Positions 55,398-63,320 of a stretch of 64,000 bases of DNA are shown here, in pieces. Location: assembly GCA_963829355.1 (NCBI GenBank), contig CAWHHZ010000021.1, positions 62,001-126,000 of the forward strand. The letters run 5' to 3'. The DNA comes from CAWHHZ01 sp963829355. Its GTDB lineage: Bacteria > Acidobacteriota > Thermoanaerobaculia > Gp7-AA8 > JAHWKK01. Both the position numbers and the translations under genes were made by a program. Position 1 is the stretch's first letter; each line of letters opens with the position of its first letter. The notes beneath the pieces were generated by a model, which was not told the origin of the DNA, made no database searches, and worked only from the letters and a program-made list of their open reading frames with translations.

Positions 55398-56404
55398 GCG
55401 AGGGCTCCACCGGACCGTCTGACGAAAAGCCGTCGCGCTCAATCCTGCAGTATCTCGGACTGAGCGTCCGCGGATTCCTCATGGGGTGCGCCGACGTGGT
55501 GCCCGGCGTCTCGGGCGGAACGATGGCCTTCATCCTCGGGATCTACGAAGAGTTGATTCAATCGATTCGAAACGTGGCTCGACCGGTCTTTCTGCGGCCG
55601 CTGTCGCGGGGTAGGATCGGCGAAGCTCTCGAGGCGATCAATCTGAAGTTTCTTCTTTCCGTGGGCACGGGCATCATCCTCGCGATTCTGTCGATGGCAA
55701 AGCTGCTCGAATGGCTTCTGGAGAGTCAGCCCATCATCGTGTGGAGTTTCTTCTTCGGTCTTGTCCTCGCGTCGGTATTTGTCGTGGCGCGGCGCGCCCG
55801 GCGATGGACGTTCTCGACGGTCGTGGCGCTCGTCGGCGGAACGGTCGCTGCGTACTTCGTCGTCGGGATGGTGCCGCTCCAGACACCGGAGACATGGTGG
55901 TTTCTTCTCTTCAGCGGGGCTCTCGCAATCTGCGCGATGATTCTGCCCGGCATCTCCGGCGCGTTTGTTCTACTGATCCTCGGGAAATACGAGTATGTGC
56001 TCGGCGCCGTCAATGATCGAAATCTTTCGGTGATCGCCCTCGTGGTGGCGGGCGCCGCATTCGGAATCGTGTCGTTCGCCCAACTCCTCGGCTGGCTCTT
56101 CCAGAAGTTTCACGACCTGACGATCGCGCTGCTCACGGGACTCATGCTGGGAAGCCTCCGTAAAATCTGGCCCTGGAAAGTCGATGTGGAGTGGATCATC
56201 GGACGGCATGGCGAACGGCTTCCGACGGTCCAGGAGAATGTGCTGCCGCAACTGTTCACCGGCGGCGGGTTCAATGGTGAGGTCGGCATGGCGATCGTGC
56301 TCGGGATTGCCGGGCTCGTCGCCGTCATTCTTCTCGAGCGCTGGGGCACTCCCGAGGTAGACAGCGAGCACTCGCATCAGACGGACACGAGCGCGGCGGG
56401 ATGA
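55394..56404 (+). CDS. DUF368 membrane protein, likely undecaprenyl-phosphate transporter
   Basis: 336 aa, about nine hydrophobic segments. The family signature is at the start: VRGFLMGCADVVPGVSGGTMAFILGIYEELI, and a mirrored copy in the middle, CAMILPGISGAFVLLILGKYEYVL. Recent work on this family (DUF368/PopT) shows it recycles the C55-phosphate lipid carrier across the inner membrane. The TTG at 55394 lies in the secA stop overlap, so it is translationally coupled to SecA, an interesting link between secretion and the cell-wall lipid cycle. The C-terminal tail is polar. Confidence 0.87.
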   Translation: MSEGSTGPSDEKPSRSILQYLGLSVRGFLMGCADVVPGVSGGTMAFILGIYEELIQSIRNVARPVFLRPLSRGRIGEALEAINLKFLLSVGTGIILAILSMAKLLEWLLESQPIIVWSFFFGLVLASVFVVARRARRWTFSTVVALVGGTVAAYFVVGMVPLQTPETWWFLLFSGALAICAMILPGISGAFVLLILGKYEYVLGAVNDRNLSVIALVVAGAAFGIVSFAQLLGWLFQKFHDLTIALLTGLMLGSLRKIWPWKVDVEWIIGRHGERLPTVQENVLPQLFTGGGFNGEVGMAIVLGIAGLVAVILLERWGTPEVDSEHSHQTDTSAAG

Positions 56405-56440
56405 CGGACCGCGGGTTCGCGGTTACGCTGAACCAACGTC

Positions 56441-57946
56441 ATGACCTCCTCCGAGAAGGATTCTTTCGATTTCGACGTCGTCATCGTCGGTGGCGCGTTC
56501 AGTGGCGCCTCATCGGCGATCCTGCTGCGACGTGACCGCCCCGGCACTCGCGTTCTCGTGATCGAGAAGCAGCCGGAGTTCGACGAGAAGGTAGGGGAGG
56601 CGACCACCGAGATGTCCGCCATGTTCATGGTGCGGCGGCTCGCGATCTGGCATCATCTGGAGCTCGAGCATCTCCCGAAAGAAGGACTGCGCTACTGGTT
56701 TCACAACGACGAGGTGACGGGTCACCTCGATGCGAGCGAGACCGGCGGTCAGGTCCGCAGCCCGGTTCCGTCGTTCCAGTTGCGCCGGGACGTGCTCGAT
56801 GAGTACCTGCTCGAGACGGCTGCCCGGGAAGGGGCCGAGGTCGTTCGGCCGGGTCGTGTGACCGACGTGGAGCTCGGATCGTTCGACCACCGCGTCACGT
56901 TCGAGTCGGACGGGGAAACGCGAACAGTCCGCTGCCGATGGGTGATCGATGCGACTGGCCGGACGAGCTGGCTCGGCCGAAAGCTGGGGCTGATCAAGAA
57001 GAACGAGAACCATCCGATCGCCTCGACATGGGCGAGATGGCGCGGGGTGCGGCACATCGATGACATCGCTGCACGCGGGCCCGTAGAGTTCTCGCGGAAG
57101 AACGTCAGCGCACGCCGCCTCAGCACGAATCACTACATGGGCTACGGTCACTGGATCTGGGTGATCCCGCTCCGGAATGGTGAGACCTCGATCGGCGTGG
57201 TCTTCGACAGCAAGCTGATGAACCTGCACGGGTCGCGTGATCGTGCGGCTGCGTATGAGGACTTTCTGAGAGCGAATCGTGCACTCGCCGAGCTCCTCGA
57301 GGGCGCAGAGATGCGGCGTGAGGATCTCCGCTCCTTCTCGGAGCTGGCCTACCGGACGGACCAGTACATGGGTGAGGGATGGGCCCTGGTCGGAGATGCG
57401 GCCGTGTTCATCGATCCGTACTACTCGCCCGGCCTCGATCATGCTGCCTTCTCGATCGAAGCGACGACCGAGATCATCCGGCTCGAGCTGGATTCGAAGC
57501 CGGTCGAGAAGCGGATCGACGAGCACAATGAGATTTTCCTGCGGTCGTACGATCGGTTCTTCGAGAGCGCCTACCGGAACAAGTACCTCTTCATGGACGA
57601 GATGGATCTGGTCAGCGCCGCCGTGATGATCGAGACGGGTCAGTACTATGTGTTCGTCGTGATCCCGGCTTACAAGTTCTTCGGCAGGTTCCAGTGGACG
57701 CCGGTCCTCGGACCGAAGCCGGCTTTCTCAGCTATCACATGATGCGGCTGTACGAATCGCCGGTTCCAGAAGATCGCAACGCTGCGGCGTGAGAAAGGTG
57801 AGGGGGGACGCCGCAACAACGGCCGCAGAACCAACCTTTACTTCGATCTCCGTTTCGCCCCGTTCCGCATGATCGCGAAGGGCCTCTGGATCTGGATCAA
57901 AGCAGAGCTCGACGCCCTCCGCCTGAGGATGCTCCCGGAACGCTGA
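56441..57946 (+). CDS. FAD-dependent halogenase-like oxidoreductase (C-terminal frameshifts)
   Basis: Flavoprotein of the tryptophan-halogenase type fold. FDVVIVGGAFSGASSAILLRRD is the Rossmann FAD motif near residue 12, FDEKVGEATTEMSAMFMVRRL, LRRDVLDEYLLETAAREGAEV, and the second FAD motif ALVGDAAVFIDPYYSPGLDHAAFSIEATT. The WxWxIP halogenase signature is not perfect (HWIWVIPL is present, giving a related W-x-W-x-IP form), so halogenation or another flavin oxidation is possible. After 57730 the frame must change twice to keep coding (FLSYHMMRLYESPVPEDR, then LRREKGEGGRRNN ... IAKGLWIWIKAELDALRLRM), ending at 57946. It may be a pigment-cluster enzyme, as such genes accompany aryl polyene/flexirubin loci. 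Confidence 0.8.
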
Positions 57947-57952
57947 CGTGCC

Positions 57953-58077
57953 GTCATCCTGAGCGCAGCGAAGGATCGCGTACGGCATGACTCGACCGAA
58001 CTTCGGGCGAGTATGACTCCACGCGATCCTTCGACCGTCCTCCTCCCGCTTCGCGGGATCCGGCGGCTCAGGATGAC
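57953..58077. repeat. Palindromic intergenic element (GTCATCCTGAG family)
   Basis: GTCATCCTGAGCGCAGCGAAGGATCG at the left, GCATGACTCGACCGAACTTCGG and TATGACTCCACGCGATCC in the middle, and the arm CTTCGCGGGATCCGGCGGCTCAGGATGAC at the right. It has unmatched arms: AGCGCAGCG on one side and the ACCGTCCTCC..CGGGATCC form on the other. Confidence 0.8.
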
Positions 58078-58134
58078 AACCGGCTATTTTCAGAGCGGCG
58101 AAGGATCTCGTTGTTGTAAAAGCGGGAGAGGGGA

Positions 58135-58160
58135 GAATGCCGGCGGGGACGCCGGTATTC
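58135..58160. repeat. Constant-loop hairpin upstream of higA
   Basis: GAATGCCGGCG (58135-58145), loop GGGA, then CGCCGGTATTC (58150-58160), with one mismatch. Same design as the hairpins elsewhere: variable stem, GGGA loop. Confidence 0.85.
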
Positions 58161-58215
58161 ATCGCGTCAGAGACGAGCGCAACGCCGAGCCGGTGCCTGG
58201 GCCAATTCGACGTTG

Positions 58216-58530
58216 TCAGGAGATGGCCAGAGGTTGGATGCGCTGAACCTCGCGGCCGATCTCACGGTCCGCATCCCACAGATCTACCGCTCGTTGTGCA
58301 TTGAGCCAGAACTCCGGGGAGTTACCAAAGAGACGCGCAAGCCGTAGTGCCATCTCCGGACTCAGCGATCGGCGCTCGCGAAGCAGCTCGTTCACCGTCT
58401 GACGGGAGACACTCAACGCCTCAGCTAGTTTCGAAACGGACAAACCGTAGTCGGGCAGGAAGTCTTCGCGAAGCATCTCGCCCGGATGAATCGGTCGTAT
58501 CCTCTTCTTTCGATTGTTCGGAATACTCAC
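58216..58530 (-). CDS. higA: HigA-type XRE antitoxin
   Basis: 104 aa antitoxin and repressor. IRPIHPGEMLREDFLPDYGLSVSKLAEALSVSRQTVNELLRERRSLSPEMALRLARLFGNSPEFWLNAQRAVDLWDA is the full HigA HTH with the HPG motif. The start is the GTG at 58530, 15 bases after higB's stop and preceded by AGGAGAGG. Order higB then higA (toxin first) is typical of this family. It should bind HigB and repress the promoter at 58835-58863. Confidence 0.95.
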   Translation of the reverse strand: MSIPNNRKKRIRPIHPGEMLREDFLPDYGLSVSKLAEALSVSRQTVNELLRERRSLSPEMALRLARLFGNSPEFWLNAQRAVDLWDADREIGREVQRIQPLAIS

Positions 58531-58545
58531 GGTTCTTGCCTCTCC

Positions 58546-58827
58546 TTAGTGGTAGTCGGTGACTTCGACCTCGTATGCGTCGCCGTCGACGAACCGAAAA
58601 CAGATACGCCACTGGTCGTTGATCGCTATCGAGTACTGGCCTCCGCGATCTGCCCCAAGCTTGTGGAGCCGGTTCCCCGGCGGCACCTTCAGATCGCTCA
58701 GGGTCCCCGCCAGGTCGACGTACTCGAGCTTCATCCTCGCTCGCCGAAGAATATCCGGCGGAAGGCGTTTTGAACGCCCGCTCGCGAACAGCTGTGCGGT
58801 GTGCTCATCCGCGAAGCTTATGATCAC
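58546..58827 (-). CDS. higB: HigB-type RelE-fold mRNA interferase toxin
   Basis: 93 aa ribosome-dependent endoribonuclease. MIISFADEHTAQLFASGRSKRLPPDILRRARMKLEYVDLAGTL is the HigB start, and LKVPPGNRLHKLGADRGGQYSIAINDQWRICFRFVDGDAYEVEVTDYH supplies the typical Arg/His catalytic surface and the ND-Q-WRICF-R signature. The start codon is GTG at 58827. The promoter places the transcription start at or within 1-2 bases of this codon, so the higB mRNA is predicted leaderless. Confidence 0.95.
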   Translation of the reverse strand: MIISFADEHTAQLFASGRSKRLPPDILRRARMKLEYVDLAGTLSDLKVPPGNRLHKLGADRGGQYSIAINDQWRICFRFVDGDAYEVEVTDYH

Positions 58828-58834
58828 TTGCCTA

Positions 58835-58863
58835 AATGTAATGCGTCACGTGACAGATGTCAA
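58835..58863 (-). promoter_or_regulatory. sigma-70 promoter with operator palindrome for higBA
   Basis: On the minus strand: TTGACA (58863-58858), 17-base spacer, TACATT (58840-58835). The spacer contains GTCACGTGAC (58845-58854), a perfect 10-bp palindrome, likely the HigA operator. The predicted transcription start falls 6-8 bases after -10, that is at the GTG of higB. Confidence 0.85.
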
Positions 58864-59029
58864 CCGTGCTTCCGTCCCAGCCATGTTCGGGGCCTCGATT
58901 GCGGGTTGACAGCTGCTTCATACTGACTCGCAGTGAGGGCTTGAAAGTCCCCACGACGCCGGTGATCCCGCGGAGCGGGATACGCCAGCGCTCCGGTGTC
59001 ATATGATGCTCGTGTGGAGGTCTCAGCTT

Positions 59030-59635
59030 ATGAATACCATCATTGAAGGACCACCCAGACCGCGCACCGAGGAGCGTCTCGAAGGTGGAAAGATCAAGGG
59101 CGTGATGCTGCGCGGTCACATCAGCTGGATCCGTGAGCAGTACGGCGAACCGGGGGTGCGGCAGATTCTCGACTCACTCTCGGATGAGTCGCGCACCCAT
59201 GCGGAGTCACCACTGGCAAGCGTCTGGTATCCGTTCTCAGCTTTGATCGAGCTCGACCGGGCGATCATTCAGCAGTGGGGAGAAGGAAAGCCGGAGTTCG
59301 TGCGTGTGCTCGGCAGCTACTCGGCGAAGAGCGGTCTGAGCACGACGTACAAGCTATTCAAGCGCAGCACGCTTCACGAATTCTTCGAGCGCTCGACCCT
59401 TCTGCACTCCCAGTTCCAGGACTTCGGGACCATGGAGTTCAAGGATCTCGGCGAGCGGAAGGTTCAGATGGTCCACGGCAACTACGTCTGCTTCAGCCCG
59501 ATCTTCTGCGAGAGCGCCCTCGGATACTACGAGCAGGTCGTGTCGCTGCACGGCGACAAGGCGATCGCTGTGCGGGAGGTCACCTGCCGCCCCGCCGGCG
59601 ACAAGGCCTGCACCTACGAGATCGAATGGACCTGA
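59030..59635 (+). CDS. V4R/DUF2378-like sensory protein
   Basis: 201 aa from ATG 59030, which follows GTGGAGG at 59014-59020. The fold is that of the V4R (4-vinyl reductase-like) and DUF2378 family: KGVMLRGHISWIREQYGEPGVRQILDSLSDESR, ALIELDRAIIQQWGEGKPEFVRVLGSYSAKSGLSTTYKLFKRSTLHEFFERSTLLHSQFQDFG, and the end AVREVTCRPAGDKACTYEIEW, matching the conserved C-x-x-GD-x-x-C motif. Such proteins bind small hydrophobic ligands or act in signalling in myxobacteria and Acidobacteria. The single partner gene is the opposing AMP-ligase. Role unknown; a cluster-linked sensor is possible. Confidence 0.72.
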   Translation: MNTIIEGPPRPRTEERLEGGKIKGVMLRGHISWIREQYGEPGVRQILDSLSDESRTHAESPLASVWYPFSALIELDRAIIQQWGEGKPEFVRVLGSYSAKSGLSTTYKLFKRSTLHEFFERSTLLHSQFQDFGTMEFKDLGERKVQMVHGNYVCFSPIFCESALGYYEQVVSLHGDKAIAVREVTCRPAGDKACTYEIEWT

Positions 59636-59650
59636 TGCCGTCGTGGGGGT

Positions 59651-59694
59651 CGGGCGTCCCCGCCCGATGTCGCGGAGCCGTCCCCGGCTCCGCG
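59651..59694. repeat. Two constant-loop hairpins
   Basis: CGGGCG-TCCC-CGCCCG (59651-59666) and CGCGGAGCCG-TCCC-CGGCTCCGCG (59671-59694) between the convergent V4R-like and ligase genes. Both loops are TCCC; the second stem is 10 bp perfect. Confidence 0.9.
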
Positions 59695-59707
59695 TATCGA
59701 CGGGTCA

Positions 59708-61099
59708 TCAGACCAGGCTGGACTTCCTGATCTTCCCACGCTCGTCGACCGGAATCTCGTCGACCAGCTTGATGACCCGCGGCACCTTGTGCGCGGAGAG
59801 GATCTGCTGACAACGCTGCCGGATCAACTGGCGCGTCACCCCGGCGTCCGCGACGACCACCGCCATGACGAGCTCGCCCCGGGCCCCGGCGGGTGAGCCA
59901 ACAACTGCGACCTGACGGACTCCCTCGATCGACTGGATCGCGATCTCCACCTCACGCGGGTTGACCTTCTTGCCGGCGATGTTGATGAGCGCACTCGACC
60001 GGCCTGTGATCCTGATCTCTCCGGCCGGCGTGAGCTCAGCGAGATCATCAGCCTTGAATGCATCGCGGGAAAACCGCGAGGCTTCCTCGGCCGTCGCGTT
60101 CGTGTACCCGCGCGCAACCGCAGCCCCGGTGATCACGAGTCTTCGCTCCGCGTCGATCCGGATCTCCACGTTCTCCATCGGCTCCCCGACTGTTCCCCGT
60201 TCGGCAGCTCCTCCGGTGCGATCGAATGCGATTCCGCCGCACTCGCTGCAGCCGTAGAACGTCTGGATCTCGCTCCCGTGGCGCTCCCGGAACGCTCGCG
60301 CAACAGTCGGAGGGAGTGGTGCGCCGGCGGAGATGAAGCGCCTCACGGTCTCGAACCTGCCGTCCTCGTATGGCATCCGCGACAGGTGGTCGTACATCAT
60401 CGGGATGCCGGGGAGGAAACTCACCTCGTACTCGTTGCACAGCTCGAGGAGGGGGACGGGCATATAGTCGTTGGAGACGACGATGCGCGTTCCCTGGAGG
60501 AGGAGAGGCGTCACGAGATTGGAAAAGCCGTAGGAGTGTGAGAAAGGAATCGCGCCCAGGTTGATGTCATCCGGCGTGATTCCCATCGTCTCACAGATGT
60601 TCCGGCAGTCGGCGATCAGATTCTCCTCGGTCGTCAGAACACCGCGTGGACGTCCCGTCGAACCGGACGTGAGCTTGATCAGAGCGGTGTCGGAGCCATT
60701 GCTCTTCGCCGTGCTTCGGCTCGAGAGCTCGACGGTAATCTCGCCCGTGTCGTCTGTTCGGATCAGCGCACGGGCGGAGAACTGCTCGAGAATGCTATGC
60801 GACTCGTTCTGTCGGGCGTCGCGGTCGATCGGGAGGATCGGGGTGCGAAGATGAAGCGCCGCTGCGATCGTCGTCAGGAGAGACGACGAGTTCCGCATCT
60901 GTACGGCGATGGTCTCGCCGGACTCGATCCCGTGATTGCGCAGAATGGCGGCCGTCTCGAACGTTCGATCGACGAGCTCGCCTCGGGTGAGCGGCTTCCC
61001 GTTTTCGTAAACTGCAACGGCATCGGGATCTTTTGCCGCCATCTGCTCGAAAATCCGGAAGATCGCGGACTCTGTTCCAGTTTCAGTGGCTGCGGCCAT
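59708..61099 (-). CDS. AMP-dependent acyl-CoA synthetase / acyl-ACP ligase
   Basis: Class I adenylate-forming enzyme of about 463 aa that activates a carboxylic acid with ATP and loads it onto CoA or ACP. Motifs: TALIKLTSGSTGRPRGVLTTEENL (P-loop), FSHSYGFSNLVTPLLLQG, QTFYGCSECGG-type QTFYGCSECGGIAFD, DDLAELTPAGEIRITGRSSALINIAGKKVNPREVE, and the C-terminal RGKIRKSSLV with the catalytic Lys. The ATG at 61099 is favoured over the GTG at 61108. It faces the ACP-dehydratase-KS genes divergently, so it likely supplies the starter unit of that cluster (inference). Confidence 0.88.
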   Translation of the reverse strand: MAAATETGTESAIFRIFEQMAAKDPDAVAVYENGKPLTRGELVDRTFETAAILRNHGIESGETIAVQMRNSSSLLTTIAAALHLRTPILPIDRDARQNESHSILEQFSARALIRTDDTGEITVELSSRSTAKSNGSDTALIKLTSGSTGRPRGVLTTEENLIADCRNICETMGITPDDINLGAIPFSHSYGFSNLVTPLLLQGTRIVVSNDYMPVPLLELCNEYEVSFLPGIPMMYDHLSRMPYEDGRFETVRRFISAGAPLPPTVARAFRERHGSEIQTFYGCSECGGIAFDRTGGAAERGTVGEPMENVEIRIDAERRLVITGAAVARGYTNATAEEASRFSRDAFKADDLAELTPAGEIRITGRSSALINIAGKKVNPREVEIAIQSIEGVRQVAVVGSPAGARGELVMAVVVADAGVTRQLIRQRCQQILSAHKVPRVIKLVDEIPVDERGKIRKSSLV

Positions 61100-61422
61100 A
61101 CGGGTCACTGGAACAGATTATGGTGTGGAGTATTCACCCGTTCAAGCGCCCGGCTTCTTTCGCCTCCCGAAGTCGTTTCTGCGAACCCGCTTTTCTGTGG
61201 GAGGGCGTTCGGAATTGTGTGAAGTCTGCGCGGAAGCTCCTGATGGAAGTAAGAACCGGCTGAAACGTTATGAAGCAGAGTGGTACCCGATGCTGAGGTC
61301 GCTCTCTGCGGCCATGCACGGTTCTCCCGGATCGTGGGGCGACGGGTACTTCAATCTGATGGTTTCGGGCGTCGTGTGGGATAGACTACGCCCGGTGGGG
61401 ACCGAACGGGTACCGGAGGTAA
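61100..61422. other. Divergent control region of the KS cluster (323 bases)
   Basis: Separates the leftward ligase gene from the rightward ACP-DH-KS operon. It contains AT-richer patches and a good GGAGGT ribosome binding site for the ACP at 61415-61420. GATAGACT near 61379 could be a -10 element. No repeat of the window's families is present here, unlike most other gaps, and no short gene can be supported. Confidence 0.45.
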
Positions 61423-61704
61423 ATGTTGTCTGAACAGACTGAACTGAGAACGCGGCTCAAGGAGTTGCTGATTGATCGCCTGAATTTCGACGATATGTCT
61501 CCCGAAGACATCGGCGATGACGAGGCGCTCTTCGGCGATGGTCTCGGTCTCGATTCGATCGATGCTCTCGAGATTGTCGTGATGCTCGAGTCGGAATTCG
61601 GCATCAAGGTTCGTAACGAGTCTTCGGCGCGCGAGTACTTCCGCTCGATATCGTCTCTTGCCGAGTTCGTTCAGCAGCGAACGTCTGAGGCCAATGCCGG
61701 TTGA
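61423..61704 (+). CDS. Acyl carrier protein of the KS cluster
   Basis: 93 aa ACP. ELRTRLKELLIDRLNFDDMSPEDIGDDEALFGDGLGLDSIDALEIVVMLESEFGIKVRNES; Ser45 in GLDSID takes the phosphopantetheine arm. It is followed without a gap by the dehydratase (TTG in its stop), so it carries the growing chain for this locus. More acidic and longer at the N-terminus than housekeeping AcpP; dedicated to secondary or special lipid metabolism. Confidence 0.94.
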   Translation: MLSEQTELRTRLKELLIDRLNFDDMSPEDIGDDEALFGDGLGLDSIDALEIVVMLESEFGIKVRNESSAREYFRSISSLAEFVQQRTSEANAG

Positions 61705-62081
61705 ACAACTGGCTGCAATCCCTGCCGCACCAGATCCCGTTCCGATCAGCTTCCTCGGCTGAGCTCGTCGACGAGAGCACTGCTCGCGGCTCCCGCATGG
61801 TGACCGCCAACGATGCGCTGCCCGGACACTCCCCCGAGCTGATGCTGGTCGAAGCGATGGCGCAGGTGGCCGGGATCGTAGTTTTCCGCCAGGGGCAGCG
61901 GGGCAGCCTCGCAGGAATCGAACGCTTCTCGATCGAACAGCTACCCTCACCCGGAGACGTGATCGTGATCGAGACCAGACTCGAGGCCGAGCTCGGTTCC
62001 CTCTACCGATTTGATAGCCAGGCCTGGATCGGGGAACGTCTGATCGCCTCCGGAAGGTTCTATCTTGGAGGCGGGAACTGA
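61701..62081 (+). CDS. FabZ/ApeP-like hotdog 3-hydroxyacyl-ACP dehydratase
   Basis: 126 aa hotdog-fold enzyme. WLQSLPHQIPFRSASSAELVDESTARGSRMVTANDALPGHSPELMLVEAMAQVAGIVVF matches FabZ-like dehydratases; the usual active-site His is in LPHQIP, the second position Glu in LMLVEAMAQ. TTG start overlapping the ACP stop. In aryl polyene loci an equivalent small dehydratase acts in building the conjugated chain. Confidence 0.85.
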   Translation: MNNWLQSLPHQIPFRSASSAELVDESTARGSRMVTANDALPGHSPELMLVEAMAQVAGIVVFRQGQRGSLAGIERFSIEQLPSPGDVIVIETRLEAELGSLYRFDSQAWIGERLIASGRFYLGGGN

Positions 62082-62084
62082 GTC

Positions 62085-63320
62085 ATGAGAGTAGCCGACA
62101 AAAACACACGCGTCGCCATCACCGGTATCGGCATCTTCTGCTCGATCGGTAGAAATGCAGAAGAAGTGTGGGAATCGCTCGAACAGATGCGCGACGGGAT
62201 CGTGCCGATGAGCCGCTTTCCCGACGACACCTTCCCGACGAGACTGGCCGCCGAGATCCCTGAGGACATCGTCGCAGTCGCCGGTATCGGTCAACGTCAG
62301 TTGAGGCGTCTTTCGCGGTCCGACCGCTTTGCGATCATCGCGGCGGGGGAAGCTCTCGCGCAGGCGAATCGCGCAGAACGTCCGCTGTTGCGCAACAATG
62401 CAGTCGTCTCGAGCGGCACCTCGACTGGTGGTTTGCTCGAAGGAGAGGATTACTTCTTCAGGAGGCGGGACCATGGACATGCAAAAGTCTCGGTTTCCAC
62501 GGTCCTCCAGCAGCCCACCTCCGGACCCTCCGATGCCGTGGCCCGGACGCTCGGATGTGGCGGAGGGCTCCTCTCGAACGCGACCGCCTGTGCATCAGGA
62601 GGCGCCGCGATCGGACTGGCTGCCGACCTCCTCCGCTCCGGACGTGTCGATGCCGCCATTGCCGGTGGAACCGATGCCCTGTGCCGCCTCACCTACAGTG
62701 GCTTCAATGTCCTTCAGGCCGTCGATCCGGACAAGTGCCGTCCGTTCGACCGGGAGCGCAAGGGAATTACCCTGGGTGAAGGTGCGGGATACCTCGTGCT
62801 CGAGCGATGGGACGATGCCGTCTCGCGAGGTGCAACGATCCTCGCGGAACTGGCCGGGTATGGTGCGTCGTGCGACGCGCACCACCCGACTGCACCGATC
62901 GAAGACGGCAGCGGAGCTGCCCGGGCGATGCAGATGGCGATCGACGAGGGGTCGATTGCAGCACCTGTCGACTACGTCAACGCCCACGGAACCGGAACAC
63001 CGCTCAATGATCCGGCCGAGAGCCTGGCAATCCGGACGACGGTCGGCGAGAATGTTCCGGTCTCTTCGTCGAAGTCGTACTTCGGTCACACGCTCGGTGC
63101 GGCTGGGGGGCTCGAGGCCGTGGTCACGGTCCTGGCTCTGCTCAATCAGAGCGCACCTCCCACGCTTCGGCTCGAGAATCCCGAGGAGGGATCGCAGCTC
63201 GATCTGATCCGGAACGCTCCGCGGAAAATGAAGATGAATCGTGCGATCTCAAACACCTTCGGGTTTGGCGGCAGCAACGTTTCGCTGCTGATCTGCCGGG
63301 CGGGCTCGGATGGCGAGTGA
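62085..63320 (+). CDS. Beta-ketoacyl-ACP synthase (KS-alpha)
   Basis: Condensing enzyme, 411 aa. Complete catalytic set: nucleophile Cys169 in SNATACASGGAA, His301 in VNAHGTGTPLND, Lys330 and His335 in SSSKSYFGHTLGAAGG. Also GTSTGGLLEGEDYF and TFGFGGSNVSLLI. It resembles FabF-like KS of type II PKS or aryl polyene pathways. ATG at 62085, three bases after the dehydratase stop. The next gene, a KS-beta, overlaps by 11 bases, the usual coupling of KS-alpha/KS-beta partners. Confidence 0.95.
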   Translation: MRVADKNTRVAITGIGIFCSIGRNAEEVWESLEQMRDGIVPMSRFPDDTFPTRLAAEIPEDIVAVAGIGQRQLRRLSRSDRFAIIAAGEALAQANRAERPLLRNNAVVSSGTSTGGLLEGEDYFFRRRDHGHAKVSVSTVLQQPTSGPSDAVARTLGCGGGLLSNATACASGGAAIGLAADLLRSGRVDAAIAGGTDALCRLTYSGFNVLQAVDPDKCRPFDRERKGITLGEGAGYLVLERWDDAVSRGATILAELAGYGASCDAHHPTAPIEDGSGAARAMQMAIDEGSIAAPVDYVNAHGTGTPLNDPAESLAIRTTVGENVPVSSSKSYFGHTLGAAGGLEAVVTVLALLNQSAPPTLRLENPEEGSQLDLIRNAPRKMKMNRAISNTFGFGGSNVSLLICRAGSDGE

